A DNA stretch of 64,000 nucleotides from Laguncularia racemosa (GCA_037954665.1 JBBMOL010000057.1:2604001-2668000); one strand, 5' to 3'. Positions 22,001-33,164 are shown, counted from the first letter of the stretch. Translations and numbers: made by a program. The notes: generated by a model from the sequence alone, not told the origin.

Positions 22001-25000
22001 AGTTGAGTGCTTTCCTTGACAATGCTAATGTCCCACACTCTCGGTTGCCATGCTATCCAAATACGCTTAGGCGCAACTTGGTTAATGGCCACTTGCCATT
22101 GTGGACCCAAAAGTTGCATTACTATTGCCTCATTGGTGGTGTTGACTTTGGTTTCTAAAATCCCTATTAGGGATACCCTATGAGTGTCACACTCCTTTTT
22201 AATTTCCGTTGCTTTAAGAGGGTCATTTAGCCCTCTAACATTCCGTGTTGCTATATTCATGAGTGTGACAAGGGAGGACCGTTAGGGGCTAGGTGAAGGT
22301 GCGGCGCCTCCTCTGTTTCTTCTTGCGTTTGCCAGAGGAGTTGGAGCCTTTACGCTTGGGTGTGCCTTGCTTCTTCTCTGAATTGGGTTAAACTTTACGC
22401 TGTCCTGGGGTGTTGTAGGTATTGCGTGGTCTAGGTTGGGTGATGGCTGAGTGCCCTTAGAGTTTTCCTCGTGGGAGGGTGTGCCTATGGCCTTGTTCTG
22501 TTTGGCCTTTGCTGCATGGTTGGGTTGCATCCATGTGTCGTCCTTTGGCTTGGGGGGATTTGTGGGAGTGGGTTTCGTTGGTGGGCTGGGCGTTTGGCAT
22601 GTGTGTCTAAAGACCTTGCATTTGTTGCAATGGGGAGGAATCCATTGGTAATCGATGCTGATAGTGGCCAAGGATCCATCAGCTTTCTCCACGTCAATTT
22701 GCATGACCAACTCCCTTCTTTCATCTAGCTCGACAAGGACTTGCGCTTGGTTGGGGTTTTGCCTAGTGGCCGTGAGGGTCTTGGCCTTTATAGGCATGCC
22801 TACTCCACTAGCGATATGGCTTATCCCTTTAGTGCTAAGGAGCTCACATGGGATGCGGTTGAGTGTGATCCATACTGGAACATGGGTGGGTTGTGGCTTG
22901 TCAAGTCTCATTTCTTTCCTCCACCGTTTGAGGATGAGGTAGTTTCTGGAGAAGAACCAAACTTTCTCTAGGATGGGAGCGATATCCTTCTCCTCGTTGA
23001 ATTGGAAATAATAGAAACCTTCAGGGTTGGCGAGGATGCTTTGGAGGCCGTAATCCTTCCATAGCTTGGACATTATGGCGTGGACTAGGGTGGATGGCAT
23101 TTTGCGGCCTATAAAGTACCCCACTAGTGTGCACTCCCAATAGGCGTCTCCTTCATTCTCAACAGTTTGTGGAATCTTGACCTTGGGGATTTCGGAGGTG
23201 GTTGCTGAAGGGATGAAGCGGAGGGGGAAGTCTGGCAGCATCGGTGGAGTTCCATGGAGGCAAGTGCTGGAGTAAGAATTTGCTGGCGTGGAAGGGGATG
23301 GGAGGTGGTTTTCAGGGTGTTTTGGACGGGATGTAGGGTGGGTAAGGTTGTTTGTGGAATCCAATGTGGTTTTGCTAAAAATGGAAGGACTTTGGGAGTG
23401 GATATTGGCAGGTATGTCAAAGGGGGTGCTATGTGTAGTGTGTAGAGAAGACAATGGGTCAGGTGGGCCTGCTGCAGCTGTGGCACAAGGCTCCAAACTT
23501 GCACTTTTGGGAAAGTCAGAGACGTCCTTTCCAAGTGTTTTGAAAATTATTTTTTCTTTTTCCTTAATGGGTTGTCTAGGGAGAGATGCGTTTGTGTGGC
23601 TGGCCGGTGAAGGTTTTGAGGGATGGTGATCAGCTGGGATGCTCCGGTGACCGGAGGGGGATTTTCCAGATTCACCTTGGAGATGGAGGGGGTTTTCCGT
23701 TGGCATTTTCAATGGTGGTCCGGGCGGGTAGTGGTTGTTTATCTAAAGGAAGTGGTCCTCTAGGGGAGGGAATAAGGGCAGGGGGTAGAGAGAGGAGAGA
23801 GCATTTTTTAAGCCTATCAATTATTAAGAGGAGTATAGGTAAATCATTTACTGAATCTGTCGTTGACTTTTCTCCACCTCAAGTACAAATAACTTTTTTT
23901 TGGGTAAGATACTGATAACTTTTTTAAAGATAAAGCATAAACAATGTCGGCCCATCACTGCTCTCCACCCTACACACCTTGTGTTCCTTTCTCTCCAAAG
24001 AAATAAACACATATGGTCATGGCTATTTTCCATCTAATCCACATCTCAGTCTGGGTTAGCTAGTGGAAGCACTTGAAGAACTTTCTTTTGCTCTTGCATG
24101 ATCCAGCAAACCTTGGCTTTCAATAGAATATATTCCCTCCATTATTCCTTTGGTTTTAACTTTTTTCTTGCCTGATAATTTCATTTTATGCTCTTTATCA
24201 GTAATCATGACAACAAGAAATCTGTAAATAGCTACCAAAAGGAGTTTTCTGCATATACTTTGTAGCCAGATGATGTGCCATTGTATCTGCTTTATCATAG
24301 TGCAAAAAAGCGAGTCTTGATTTTTTTTTTTTTTTTAAGTAAAGAAAACACATTGAAGAATATAAAAAAGTTCTTAAGATTGTTTTAACTTTGATTCTAG
24401 AAGGAATAGAATATGATTGTAGGTTTAGATCAAGAGCAAAGGTGTATTTTAGTTGTTTCTGCTATCTTAGCAATAAAGACTATGACCTCAGATGGGTGAC
24501 AGCAATTTTCTCACTGGAAGTTATATGAAATAGTAAACACTGTAACTTGCAATCTGTTATACGCGGAGGATCTTCGCGATCACAGCGAGGAATAACACCC
24601 TTTGTTTGTGTGTACTCAAGGAAGAACAAGGACCAGGGGAATGGTCAGCTGTCCTAGGTGTTTATTGTCCTTTATGTGTGTCTGTTAATTGGTGGTTGTT
24701 ATTTGGTTGTTACTGTCTTTCCGTGGTCTGTTGTTGCTGTCCTTGTCTGTCATGGGTGCCTGACAGTTATGTCAGGTTGTTGTGTATTGTTGTTTGATTA
24801 AAACCGGTTGTCCAGATGTATAGGGCCACGAATTGTGGCTCTAAGGGTGTAGTGGGAAGGTGGACAATCCCTGCAAATCTAGTAAGTTCTGGTAGTTAGG
24901 AGGCTCCAGCAAGGAGCCCAGTTAGTGGGAGAGAGGCATGACAAGTAGTGGGTAGTCAGGAGGGAACGTGGAAGTCAGCCAGGAGGAGGGAATCCGAATT

Positions 25001-25947
25001 GTACAAAGCAGGAAAGAAAAGAAATGAAAAGTGCAATCTATCTTTTGAAAACAAATCTTGGTTGCATTAAGAGATTGTCGGGTTCTCTCTAACGAGCTCG
25101 AACCTAAACAATCAACATAGGTAAAAGAGGAAGAAGAACCTTAAGGCCTAGAGTGGATCCCGAATTGTTAACGACAACTCGGACACAAACGCTTTAGAAG
25201 GATCCTATAACACAATCAGTAACCACATATTTGCTGTGAAGAGGAGATTTCGATTTTTGCTTCTCCTAGCAAGCAACCTGCTCCTAGCTAATAAATCTTC
25301 ATAATTCTAGGCATAGCTTTTACACCTAGTGAGAATTCTAGATTACAATAGCAAATGCCTAACAGCTTGTACATTTAAATCAGTAGCTGTAATTTTATTT
25401 CTTTGATTTATAAAGGTGGCTTGGCTATTATTCACCGAAAAGTTATATACTCGGTTTTTGGAAAGGACCATTGGCCAAATGTGGAATTTGATGCTGTTAA
25501 GTGTTGGAGGATTTTAATGAAATTCTCTTGGGCTTTGAGTAGACATTTCCTCTAATTAGTTGCAGCTCAATGAATTTTGGTTTGTAAAAACATGTTAAAA
25601 TATCATTGAAAACTGAACCTGAAGATAGACTCCTCAAATATCGCCATGTGTTTTTGTGATTGATTTCCTTTGTCTTGAGGCTTTGAAAGTGGACACTGGT
25701 ACACTTGCAGTTTGACAAAATGAGAACAAATACCATTTTGATTATCATGGTGCCATGGTTAATGTTACACTTTCATTCTCACAAGCCAAGATGTCATTTT
25801 CAGATAAGGCTTGCAGAGGCTCAACTCCAGAAAACTCCACAAGAAGATATGACAAAGGAGCAGTTGGAGAAATTATCAAAGATAGAAAATTGGCGTGAGG
25901 AACTGAAGCTTCTGGAAAATGGAAAATCTACTCTGGTAACATCTTGA
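16053..25947 (+). CDS. PYM: Partner of Y14 and Mago (PYM), four coding exons
   Basis: The exons are 16,053-16,253, 16,865-16,984, 17,620-17,865 and 25,804-25,947. They join in phase 0 into a 236-residue protein, close to the roughly 200 residues of plant PYM. All introns are GT-AG: CTG|GTATGT, CAG|GTACTG and AAG|GTAATA donors; ATGTAG, CTGCAG and TTTCAG acceptors. Exon 1 holds the Mago-binding domain (residues about 28-66; EGERILAPTRRPDGTLRKPI is the family hallmark). Exon 2 carries PPGYDP and a basic KRNARKKEKR stretch. Exon 3 is acidic and Ser-rich, ending in a basic IRALRKK. Exon 4 supplies the C-terminal helix (EQLEKLSKIENWREELK). PYM binds the Y14-Mago heterodimer and helps dismantle exon-junction complexes in the cytoplasm. 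Intron 3 is about 7.9 kb because a LINE and a solo LTR inserted there. No coding defect is visible. Confidence 0.93.
18608..18624. repeat. 17-bp TSD of the intronic LINE, left copy
   Basis: GTATAGGTAAATCATTT is repeated exactly at 23,833-23,849. The two copies bracket the LINE, as expected for target-primed reverse transcription. Confidence 0.92.
18779..22260 (-). pseudogene. LINE ORF2: endonuclease, RT, zf-RVT (broken)
   Basis: Reading from 22,260 leftward, the first block is an APE-type endonuclease (MNIATRNVRGLND, ILETKV, LALGDFN and a TWTN motif). It is closed by TAG at 21,643-21,645 and the same frame continues to another stop at 21,262. A segment with LKLGDKNTSFFH (about 21,220-21,180) links to RT, where EFRPIACCN, QAAFIPG and LKVDLQKAYDS (20,771-20,343) and FADD (20,200-20,211) are visible. 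The last part (about 19,260-18,779) has the zf-RVT pattern, including SGEYTIKSGY. RT is in a different frame from the endonuclease, so there is at least one frameshift plus several stops. In an active element this protein nicks the target and copies the RNA. Confidence 0.88.
22282..23712 (-). CDS. LINE ORF1 (DUF4283-type nucleic-acid-binding protein)
   Basis: An uninterrupted 476-codon ORF lies 21 bases upstream of ORF2, as in plant L1 elements. The N-terminal third is Pro/Ser/His-rich. A DUF4283-type domain follows (residues about 190-340; ALVGYFIG-like start, LWKDYG, YYFQF, RNYLILKRW, VPVWITLNRIP). After this comes the region that normally ends in a CCHC knuckle. Here it reads CNKCKVFRHTC, with the last spacing shortened, so the knuckle is probably defective. 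The C-terminal tail is low-complexity. ORF1 proteins coat the element RNA. Confidence 0.85.
   Translation of the reverse strand: MKMPTENPLHLQGESGKSPSGHRSIPADHHPSKPSPASHTNASLPRQPIKEKEKIIFKTLGKDVSDFPKSASLEPCATAAAGPPDPLSSLHTTHSTPFDIPANIHSQSPSIFSKTTLDSTNNLTHPTSRPKHPENHLPSPSTPANSYSSTCLHGTPPMLPDFPLRFIPSATTSEIPKVKIPQTVENEGDAYWECTLVGYFIGRKMPSTLVHAIMSKLWKDYGLQSILANPEGFYYFQFNEEKDIAPILEKVWFFSRNYLILKRWRKEMRLDKPQPTHVPVWITLNRIPCELLSTKGISHIASGVGMPIKAKTLTATRQNPNQAQVLVELDERRELVMQIDVEKADGSLATISIDYQWIPPHCNKCKVFRHTCQTPSPPTKPTPTNPPKPKDDTWMQPNHAAKAKQNKAIGTPSHEENSKGTQPSPNLDHAIPTTPQDSVKFNPIQRRSKAHPSVKAPTPLANARRNRGGAAPSPSP
23833..23849. repeat. 17-bp TSD of the intronic LINE, right copy
   Basis: It is identical to 18,608-18,624 and abuts the 5' end of the minus-strand LINE. 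Confidence 0.92.
24555..25212. repeat. Solo LTR in PYM intron 3
   Basis: A 658-bp block starts TGTTATA and ends TATAACA, so it has TG...CA termini within a short inverted repeat. CAATC lies on both sides (24,550-24,554 and 25,213-25,217). It has no internal coding region, PBS or PPT. This is the signature left by LTR-LTR recombination. Orientation and family are not determined. Confidence 0.8.
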
Positions 25948-26470
25948 GATGTTATTTAACATCTTCTGATAGTTGCTCTTCAAATTGGTTAATATGTAAA
26001 CACTGGTGGATTAGAATATCTGATTACAAGATTCTTTAGAACAACTGCATGTTCCTGGGACTATGTCTTTTGGCTCCTTTCTGTGTTGCAGTTGCAATAA
26101 CAATCTTGTAATGTATTAATGCTATTCTGTCTCCAGCTCTCAAAGGTCATGGAATTTCCTAGTTTAAACTTGGATGAGTGGATATGATGCAGAATCGGAA
26201 GGTCAAGAGTGTAGAGTGTTTTTGCTTAACGAAGCTGATATAGTGACTATAAACTGAACTGATTTGTCTTTCTGACTATCCATCGTTCTCTTGGCGTATG
26301 GAAGATATACGGTTTAGGGCTCACTATGTGATACCTATCGTATGATTGTCTGATGGGTGTGTTTAAGGCTCAATGATGAGATAGGTATTTACTTCGATAT
26401 CTAGATTGGAGTTGGCACTGAGTCTCAACTGGACGATGATAAGCTAGCTCAAGTACATATGGTAGGGAAT
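25948..26470 (+). other. PYM 3' UTR and downstream DNA
   Basis: No further ORF continues after the PYM stop at 25,947. A TTGTAATGTATTAATG stretch near 26,106-26,122 could carry the poly(A) signal region. I cannot fix the cleavage site. Confidence 0.35.
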
Positions 26471-26599
26471 CGATATAACATGTGTTGAGCTATGTACTTA
26501 TCGCAGAATCCTGAATTTAATGGACTCCACCCTAAACACCGCAGGATCGTGCACTTTCCTGCTCTGTACCTCGTACTAACGAGAGGAACTCAATGCAAC

Positions 26600-26880
26600 C
26601 AGCGGGGAAATCGAAGAATAGAAAGATCTCTTCTTGTTGGAACCAAAATCCACTTTAAGGAATCGTATGGAGCAATCAGAGAGAACATGGGTAAGAAGAT
26701 GGCTTGTCTGGGAAAATTTTCGTTTTTTGGGTAATTACCAGACTTGATTTACTATAAAAGCGAACTTATTACATTCTGCCCAGAAATCGAAGAATTTGCA
26801 AGGGGATCCCCCCTTGTTCGAACCAAAATCCATTCCAAGGAACCCCATTGACTGATTGGAAGGGAACACGGTAGGATTTA
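26600..26880. repeat. Two diverged direct repeats of about 95 bp
   Basis: Copies at about 26,605-26,700 and 26,781-26,876 share AAATCGAAGAAT, then AAG.GATC, CTTGTT.GAACCAAAATCCA, AAGGAA and GAACA..GGTA in the same order. The segment has higher GC than its surroundings. It might be an organelle-derived insert or part of an old transposon; I cannot tell which. Confidence 0.45.
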
Positions 26881-27599
26881 GCAGCCCGCCTCTCCAGATC
26901 CTTTTGTAACCTTATATCAAGCTCTAGGCGCTTGAAAGGGATGCAGTTATGTCATCTCAAGTTGATGATAAGACGTTATTTATATGTAAGTATGTAATTA
27001 ATTACATTAAATAACGAATTTATTTAAAATTTTGATTTATTTATCTTTGTTATAATTCACAATGGTAACTTACTACAAAATCACATTACTACTAGTTTCT
27101 AACGTCACTATGCACTCTACGTTTAAATATAAGGTTTTATATGCCTCACCCACTTAATATACATAGCACATAATACCCTGTCTGATCAGGTGGGTTCATT
27201 ATAAGACCTTTTGTCATAACCTTTCTACTACTCATGTTCGGTCCTCATCTTGGACTTCAAGATCTCATTGATTCTCTATCTTCTCAGTTCATCTTCAAGC
27301 TAAATCAGCAGACAACGTAAAAACAATAAATATTTCACACTTCAAATACGTCAACACCGGTATTGAAAATTTAAATTGAAGATGCATATCATGTTAATGC
27401 GAGTATACAACAATTGGCGTTTTAAGTGGGTTGGATCATCAATGGAGATCTAAAACCAAGCGGATTATACGATCCAAACTGAGCGGATTATAAAATCTAG
27501 TAACCGAGTATCATGATTTACGGTACAGTTTAGGCGTAGAATCTCCCATCTTCGGCACAGTGCCAGTTATATACATAAAAACCAAGCTTTTGAAAATGG

Positions 27600-27604
27600 C
27601 CATT
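27600..27604. repeat. TSD GCCAT, left copy
   Basis: GCCAT matches 29,148-29,152. The pair brackets the solo LTR exactly at its TG and CA ends. Confidence 0.75.
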
Positions 27605-29147
27605 GATAGAGCCATTTTATACTCAATCTTTATAGTATAAATTGTGTTAAATTATTATTGATTTTATAAAAATCATAAGGAAATGGTACTTTAATTCTAT
27701 CATCGTGATAAATCAGGTTAAATGGAGTCAAGGATGCTAATTCAAGTATTTTAGAGAAGTCATCTACAACTCGGATTAAGACAAGAAATTACACCACCGG
27801 AGGAAGCACGGTTTGAGGCACGGCCAAGGTTCAAACCGTGTTACACACTGGACAAGAAGGCGAAAATGAGGTCTTTGAACAGAGAGAGACACGGCTTAAG
27901 GCACGGCCGTGGTGGAACCCGTGGGATAAACCGTGCTTGAAGCCGTGGTGGAAGATAGATGTGCCAAGGAGAAGAAAGTGTGGAACATCAACCAGATGAA
28001 GACACGGCTTGAAATCTAGCCGTGGGTGTAATCGTGCTACACACTGGGCGCGGTTGAAGACTTGAAGAATATGCACAGAGTATGGCACGGCTTAACCCAC
28101 GGCCGTGTGGTGAGGCGTGCCAGGCAGACGTATCTTCACTTCTCGAAATCTACTTGAAAAAGGAAAGATATTTTCGTATCTTGCTAGCAAAAGATCACAT
28201 GCTATCCATCTAATAGTATAAATAGAGCCAACCCTAGAGGGTTAGGACAACTTTTTGATCTTGGGAATCTTGGATCTTGAAGAAGGAAACGCGGAGGCAG
28301 AGCAAGCAACCGGGTTCATTATGTTTCTATCTTTTATTTTCGTTTTATTGATGAACATGAGTAGCTAAGTTACTTTTCTAGCCAAAGGGTCATAGATGTT
28401 TAATTCTCCACGAATTGTGAGGTCTAATTGACTTGTATTTATTCTATTCTTTGTTTTCGGGTATTCATATATCTTCTTATCGTTTTGTCATTATTATCTT
28501 TGTTGATTGGTATGAATATAGCTCTTCTACTCAATTAACAAGTTAATATATTGTCAACTAGCACGTCAAATCCGTAATTGTTTGATTGTTCTAGTCTTAG
28601 TGACGCAATAACATGTTTGGTTATAAAAGAGATGATCGAATTCATGTTATGGAGGTGTGTGATCATGTTTAAATAGGTTATCTTATAATCTACTGGCATG
28701 AATTGGTGGTCTCTCTAGATCTTAATGCTATTGATAGATTAAATCCTAAGCGCTTGTCTAAGGGTTGTTTAATTAATAAGAGAAATAATTCAAAGCGCTT
28801 GTCCGAGGTTATCGAGGAAGTAAGGAGAGATAGGTTGTTAGAGCTTGTTAATAACCATAACCAATTTATCTAGAACAAGAATAGAGAACATTTGCATCGA
28901 TGATCAATTCCTAGAATTAAACCATCTTGATTCCTTTGGCTAGGCTTTTACCAATATCTGATTTTCTTACCTTGTTTTACTTTATTTGATTCACAAACAA
29001 AACCCCCCATTTTCCTTTTTCTTATTGTTCTCTTTGAATAGAAATATCTTTACCAATCCCTGTGGATTCGACCCTACTCACCACTATATGCAAATCATAT
29101 AATTGTCTAGGAGTAGGTTTTATTTTTGTTGGATTCGACACCCATCA
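27605..29147 (+). repeat. Solo LTR of an Athila/Tat-type gypsy element
   Basis: This 1,543-bp LTR begins TGATAGAGCCATTTTATA and ends CGACACCCATCA. Its start resembles that of the Athila-like LTR at 61,166 (TGATAAAGGCATATTTTAT). U3 contains CACGG/CCGTG palindromes (about 27,805-28,125), and a TATAAATA box lies at 28,217-28,224. The end has the GTGGATTCGACCC..ACCACTATA pattern of large plant gypsy LTRs. No PBS or gag follows, and GCCAT lies on both sides, so it is a solo LTR. Confidence 0.82.
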
Positions 29148-29152
29148 GCCAT
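29148..29152. repeat. TSD GCCAT, right copy
   Basis: It directly follows the solo LTR and matches 27,600-27,604. Confidence 0.75.
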
Positions 29153-29551
29153 GTAGATGCCGAGCAGTAATGATTAATCAACACTAAACAACTAATGTCA
29201 CATCTCAGCACTGATTGGAGTGCGACATCCTATTAATAGAGTTTGAACATATCACCAACTATGAAATTATTTGTAACATAGAGCCTATACATCAGATTAG
29301 CAGCTACCCTTTTTTTTTTTTAATTTTTTATTCACACCTATTTACATTGTTTGCTATATTCAAACCAAATCTAAAGACAAAATAAAGACTGCAATCTGCT
29401 TTTAGTGTGCTCTCAAAGTATTCCCCTTGCCACCACGACTCTCTTTTCATGCTTCGTATATATTTGAGGGTAAAACATATATTCTCTCAGCTCGTTGTTA
29501 AGCTAAGTGGAAAGTAACAACACAACATAAAACATCAATTTTAAGGTAAAT

Positions 29552-31074
29552 TGTTGGTCCTGATTATGCAAATAAGAGGGGAGGGGTGAATTGTTTGCTT
29601 TTAAAACTTTTTAAAAAACACTTAACAAAATTAACCTTAAAACTTCTTTAGAAGAGAGATTTTTCTTTAAAACGATGTGAAGCTTCAATTGAATATTTTT
29701 CTTAAGGAGATTCACGTGAATTAATATTAGATATAGATTATGATCAGTGAATTTTACACAATTAATAAATAAAGTGCATTAGTAAAGGAGTTAAGAATTT
29801 TATAGAGGTTCCTCCTTTTGAGTACGTCCTCTCTTTCAACTCCACTGCTGGGGATCTGGTTATCCACACAAGTCGTTCCACTAAGTTAATGAAAGAAATT
29901 ACAAACACCAATCAAATCTTGCTTTGTATCACAAGCCTATCACTCTTGGCTAAACATAGATCTACAAGATTATATGTAATCCTCTCAACTAACTCTCAAT
30001 CAAACTCAACAAAGAGTAAAGGGATTTTCAAAGTCAAGTTACAATGGAAACTAAAAGTATTAAGCTCAAGAACACATCAGATTTTAAATAAGAATTCTAT
30101 GCAGAATATCGTTTGACTAAACGTCTGACTATTTAAGTATTTGTCTGACTAAATCAGAATAGAAGCTTTGATTGAAAAATTTCAGCTCAAATTTTCTGAA
30201 TAATTTTCTTGCTTTCTAATCTCTATTTTTCTTCTCTCCTTGTTGTCGTCTTTTTTTTTTTTCCTCTAAACCTGTGGAAGATATATATAGCTATTTCTTC
30301 AACGGATAAAAACAAACAAACATAATTTGATCGTTTGAAAATTTCTGTTTGGAGCTTCATTATTCTTGATTTTCCAATATATGAGATTTCAAATATTTCA
30401 ATACCCTAAATGAATAGATCTTCATCCGTTTCTCCAGGAGCTATAGAGATATCTTAAAGTGGATAAACTTGGAAAAACAAAAAATCTTTTGTCGATATTG
30501 TGCGATATACTTTGAATAAAATCTGTTAATTTCTGAAATAGATACATCACACAATTTAGTTATAACTTAAACACATAAAATCAAGAGATTAGATAAATAT
30601 ATAACTTTCCACGAGATCAGTAAGGAACACTGGAGATTTTGACGGTAAAATTTTTCTTTTGAAAAAATATTTCCTTCTTATGATAATATGAGAAAACATG
30701 TTATTACTTTCTGTATATTAAAAACTCTGAAAACTTAAGCTGATTTCAAACACAACTAAGTGAGTAAAATGCGCACAGAATATAAAACCCATGTACTCGA
30801 GAAATCCTTTGTGGAACGGATCAGATGTATTCGCAATTACATCTAATTTCAATGGAGCCAGACCTTCATCAACATAACGACCATATTTCATGACAAATGA
30901 ATTTAAGTTCCTGCATAAAACTGATGATCAACATAAAAGATCTCACACTGTTTGACCAAACATCAATTGTTTGACTAAGAAAAAATTGTTTGACCTAAGA
31001 AAATTTGTTCCACATCCGTATACTAAAAAGTATACTCTTGTTATCATCAAAACTTATAAGAAAAGAACTTAACA
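29552..31074 (-). repeat. 3' LTR of the SIRE-type element
   Basis: It runs, on plus, from TGTTGGTCC to ACTTAACA and matches 38,610-40,201 along its length. A TATATATA box lies at about 30,281-30,290. It is next to the PPT at its right edge. Confidence 0.92.
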
Positions 31075-31088
31075 TTCTTTCCCCTTTT
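31075..31088 (-). other. SIRE polypurine tract
   Basis: The minus strand reads AAAAGGGGAAAGAA immediately before the TGTTAAG start of the 3' LTR. A second PPT-like tract, AAAAAAAGGGGGAGAA, lies about 200 bp further inside at 31,271-31,286. Repeated PPTs have been described for sireviruses. Confidence 0.8.
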
Positions 31089-31422
31089 GATGATGACAAA
31101 ACCACTTTTTCAGAAAATACTTTTGTTTGAAAAAATTTGTTATTAACCAAATCTTGTACAAAACATGGGTCGAAACAATTTTTCAATTTTTCACAAAGTC
31201 AGGTTATCAGTTGTTGAGTTAGACAAAATTTCCAGAAAATTTCAGCCCAATAAAAAAAATTCCACATGAATTCTCCCCCTTTTTTTGTTATCATCAAATA
31301 CTAACCCCCCCCGAACAAAATGCATATAAAGTAAACAAACAAGGATAACATAACATTCACTCAAGGATCATAAACAGTCATTACAACATCGTCTGAAAAC
31401 AAAAGACAGAAAAGCATAAAAT

Positions 31423-33164
31423 TCAATCTTTTGGAGAAGGAGGAGGTCTTTGTTTCTTTGAGGCTTTGGAACATTTCTTGACAGCACATGTCTTAATTCT
31501 TCTATGCATGGTTCGAGAACAAAGACCAGAAGGAGCATATGAAGCAGCAACCTTTTGTAAAGCAGCTTCAATGTCTTCTTTTCCAACTTCATCAGAACCA
31601 TGTGAAGGTTGTGTCTGAGGAGAATCAAGAGTAGTGTCTGAAGTTTTATGTTCAGACTCAGTGTCCTGTTGTGAGGGGGGAACGGATTTTGGAGAAGATG
31701 GTTGAATTGCAAGTGAAGAAGGAGAACTCAAAAGAGTTTTCTTAGGAGAAGGTGGAGCTTGATTAGATTGTTTTTCAAAGGGTTAGGATTGAGGTAGCAT
31801 CCGACTCGGCAAGTTCTTCAAGGCTGCAAGTTTACCTTCTATCATGCTCATCCTGTCAGATTCTTTGCTTGTGGAAGCATGAGGATCTACTGTCTGACTA
31901 GGAAACAGATCATCTGTCTCATCAGAATCAGCGTCTGATTCCTCATGAATTTGACCTTTCTTTATCTCCTCACCTTTAATACCAGCAAAGGTGTCTAACT
32001 TTTTCTTCTTCCTTACTTCCAAAGGTTGTTTCCCTTTCCTCTTCTTTACAGTAGGGGCTTCTTCATTGTCTGACACAACAACCGAAGTTTGTTGTTTGTC
32101 ATCCTTTGTTTTTCCATCCATAAACACTCCCCTTGTAGACTTCATCCAACTAGGCACTTCTCTAGAAGAGTATCTTGGATCAAAGTACACAGCCAGATCA
32201 CTAGAGTACCAAACCTTCTTTTTTTCATAGATTCCCATATGGTGCAAGTGACTGGCATCAATACTCTTAACTCCAAATTTTTGATAGGATCTTTTAGGAA
32301 TCTTAACCTTTTTCCATTTTAGTATACTCATGATTAGATTTCCATAAGGTCCACTTTTAACATTGTTTAAAGCATGACCTATAATCTTTCCAGCAATGTT
32401 TACTTGCTTCTTTTTAGTCATTCCTAAAATCACCTTAGCTTCATTTATGGAAATTGAAGTTCTACTTCCTTTCTTTGGCAACAGACAAGAACACACTATT
32501 ATGTGCAGCAACCTCACAATCAGTGGAAATTGCAAGATAAATACATCTTTTTCTACTTTTGTTTTAAATCCATCATTTAGTAGATTAAAAGATGTTGCCT
32601 TCCTAGACAATCAATATCCACAGAGTCTTCACAATCCTTAACTTTAAGGAATTTCACTAAGTCTTTCCTAGTGATAACCACATTCTTACCACAGACATGA
32701 GATTCCCATTTATTCTTTTTCTTTAAATCGAGATTCTCATAGAACTCAACTACAATCTCTCAAAAAACCACAGTGTTCAGATTACACATTTTACTACACT
32801 TGATTTCTTCTATAAACTCATCAATGTGTAATCCTCTATGTAAAAAGAATTCAGTATCTACAAGGAAGCAGTCAGTAATATCACATTTATTTCTTGCAGA
32901 AACCTTAATAGATTTTCCCTTCTTTGAAGTCTCAGATTTTCTTAGCGATTTCGAAGAAACCCTAAGTTCGTTTGACTCAGTGTTTGAAGAACCTCCTTCA
33001 AACTCACTATTTGACTTTTTCCCTTTGTCCTTCCCTAATTTCTTTTTGGACCTAGTAATTGTCGTCTGCTTTGGAGAAGTTGAAGAAGGGTCGCTAGGAT
33101 TTTGAGTTGGGTTTTCTGAGGATGAATCTGATTGGGTTGAAGAACTTGAATCAGATATCTCCAT
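31423..33164 (-). pseudogene. Post-pol ORF of the SIRE-type element (env-like position)
   Basis: Three pieces form what was one ORF of roughly 580 codons: 33,164-32,760, a continuation to about 32,600, then 32,610-31,783 and 31,731-31,423. The N-terminus is Ser/Thr/Lys-rich (MEISDSSSSTQSDSSSENP). The middle (32,610-32,200) has the pattern of plant-transposon proteins of unknown role (KKGSRTSISINEAKVILGM, GKIIGHALNNV). The C-terminal third is charged, and low in complexity. A TGA after NTVVF near 32,758, a frame change near 32,600-32,640 and a TAA at 31,783-31,785 break it. I see no clear signal peptide or fusion motif, so calling it an envelope gene rests on position only. Confidence 0.7.

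Larger units (their letters stand above)
18625..23832 (-). mobile_element. Full-length L1-like LINE in PYM intron 3
   Basis: A 5.2-kb non-LTR retrotransposon lies antisense to PYM between perfect 17-bp TSDs. It has an intact-length ORF1 and then a broken ORF2 with endonuclease, RT and a C-terminal zinc-binding region. The 3' end, read on minus, finishes in a short A run next to the TSD (T run at about 18,622-18,628 on plus). The presence of the whole 5' region makes it a complete insertion rather than the usual 5'-truncated copy. ORF2 stops and frameshifts make it non-autonomous now. Confidence 0.92.

Noticed and set aside
22451..23915. Several plus-strand ORFs of 60-113 codons
   Set aside because: They are antisense shadows of the LINE ORF1.
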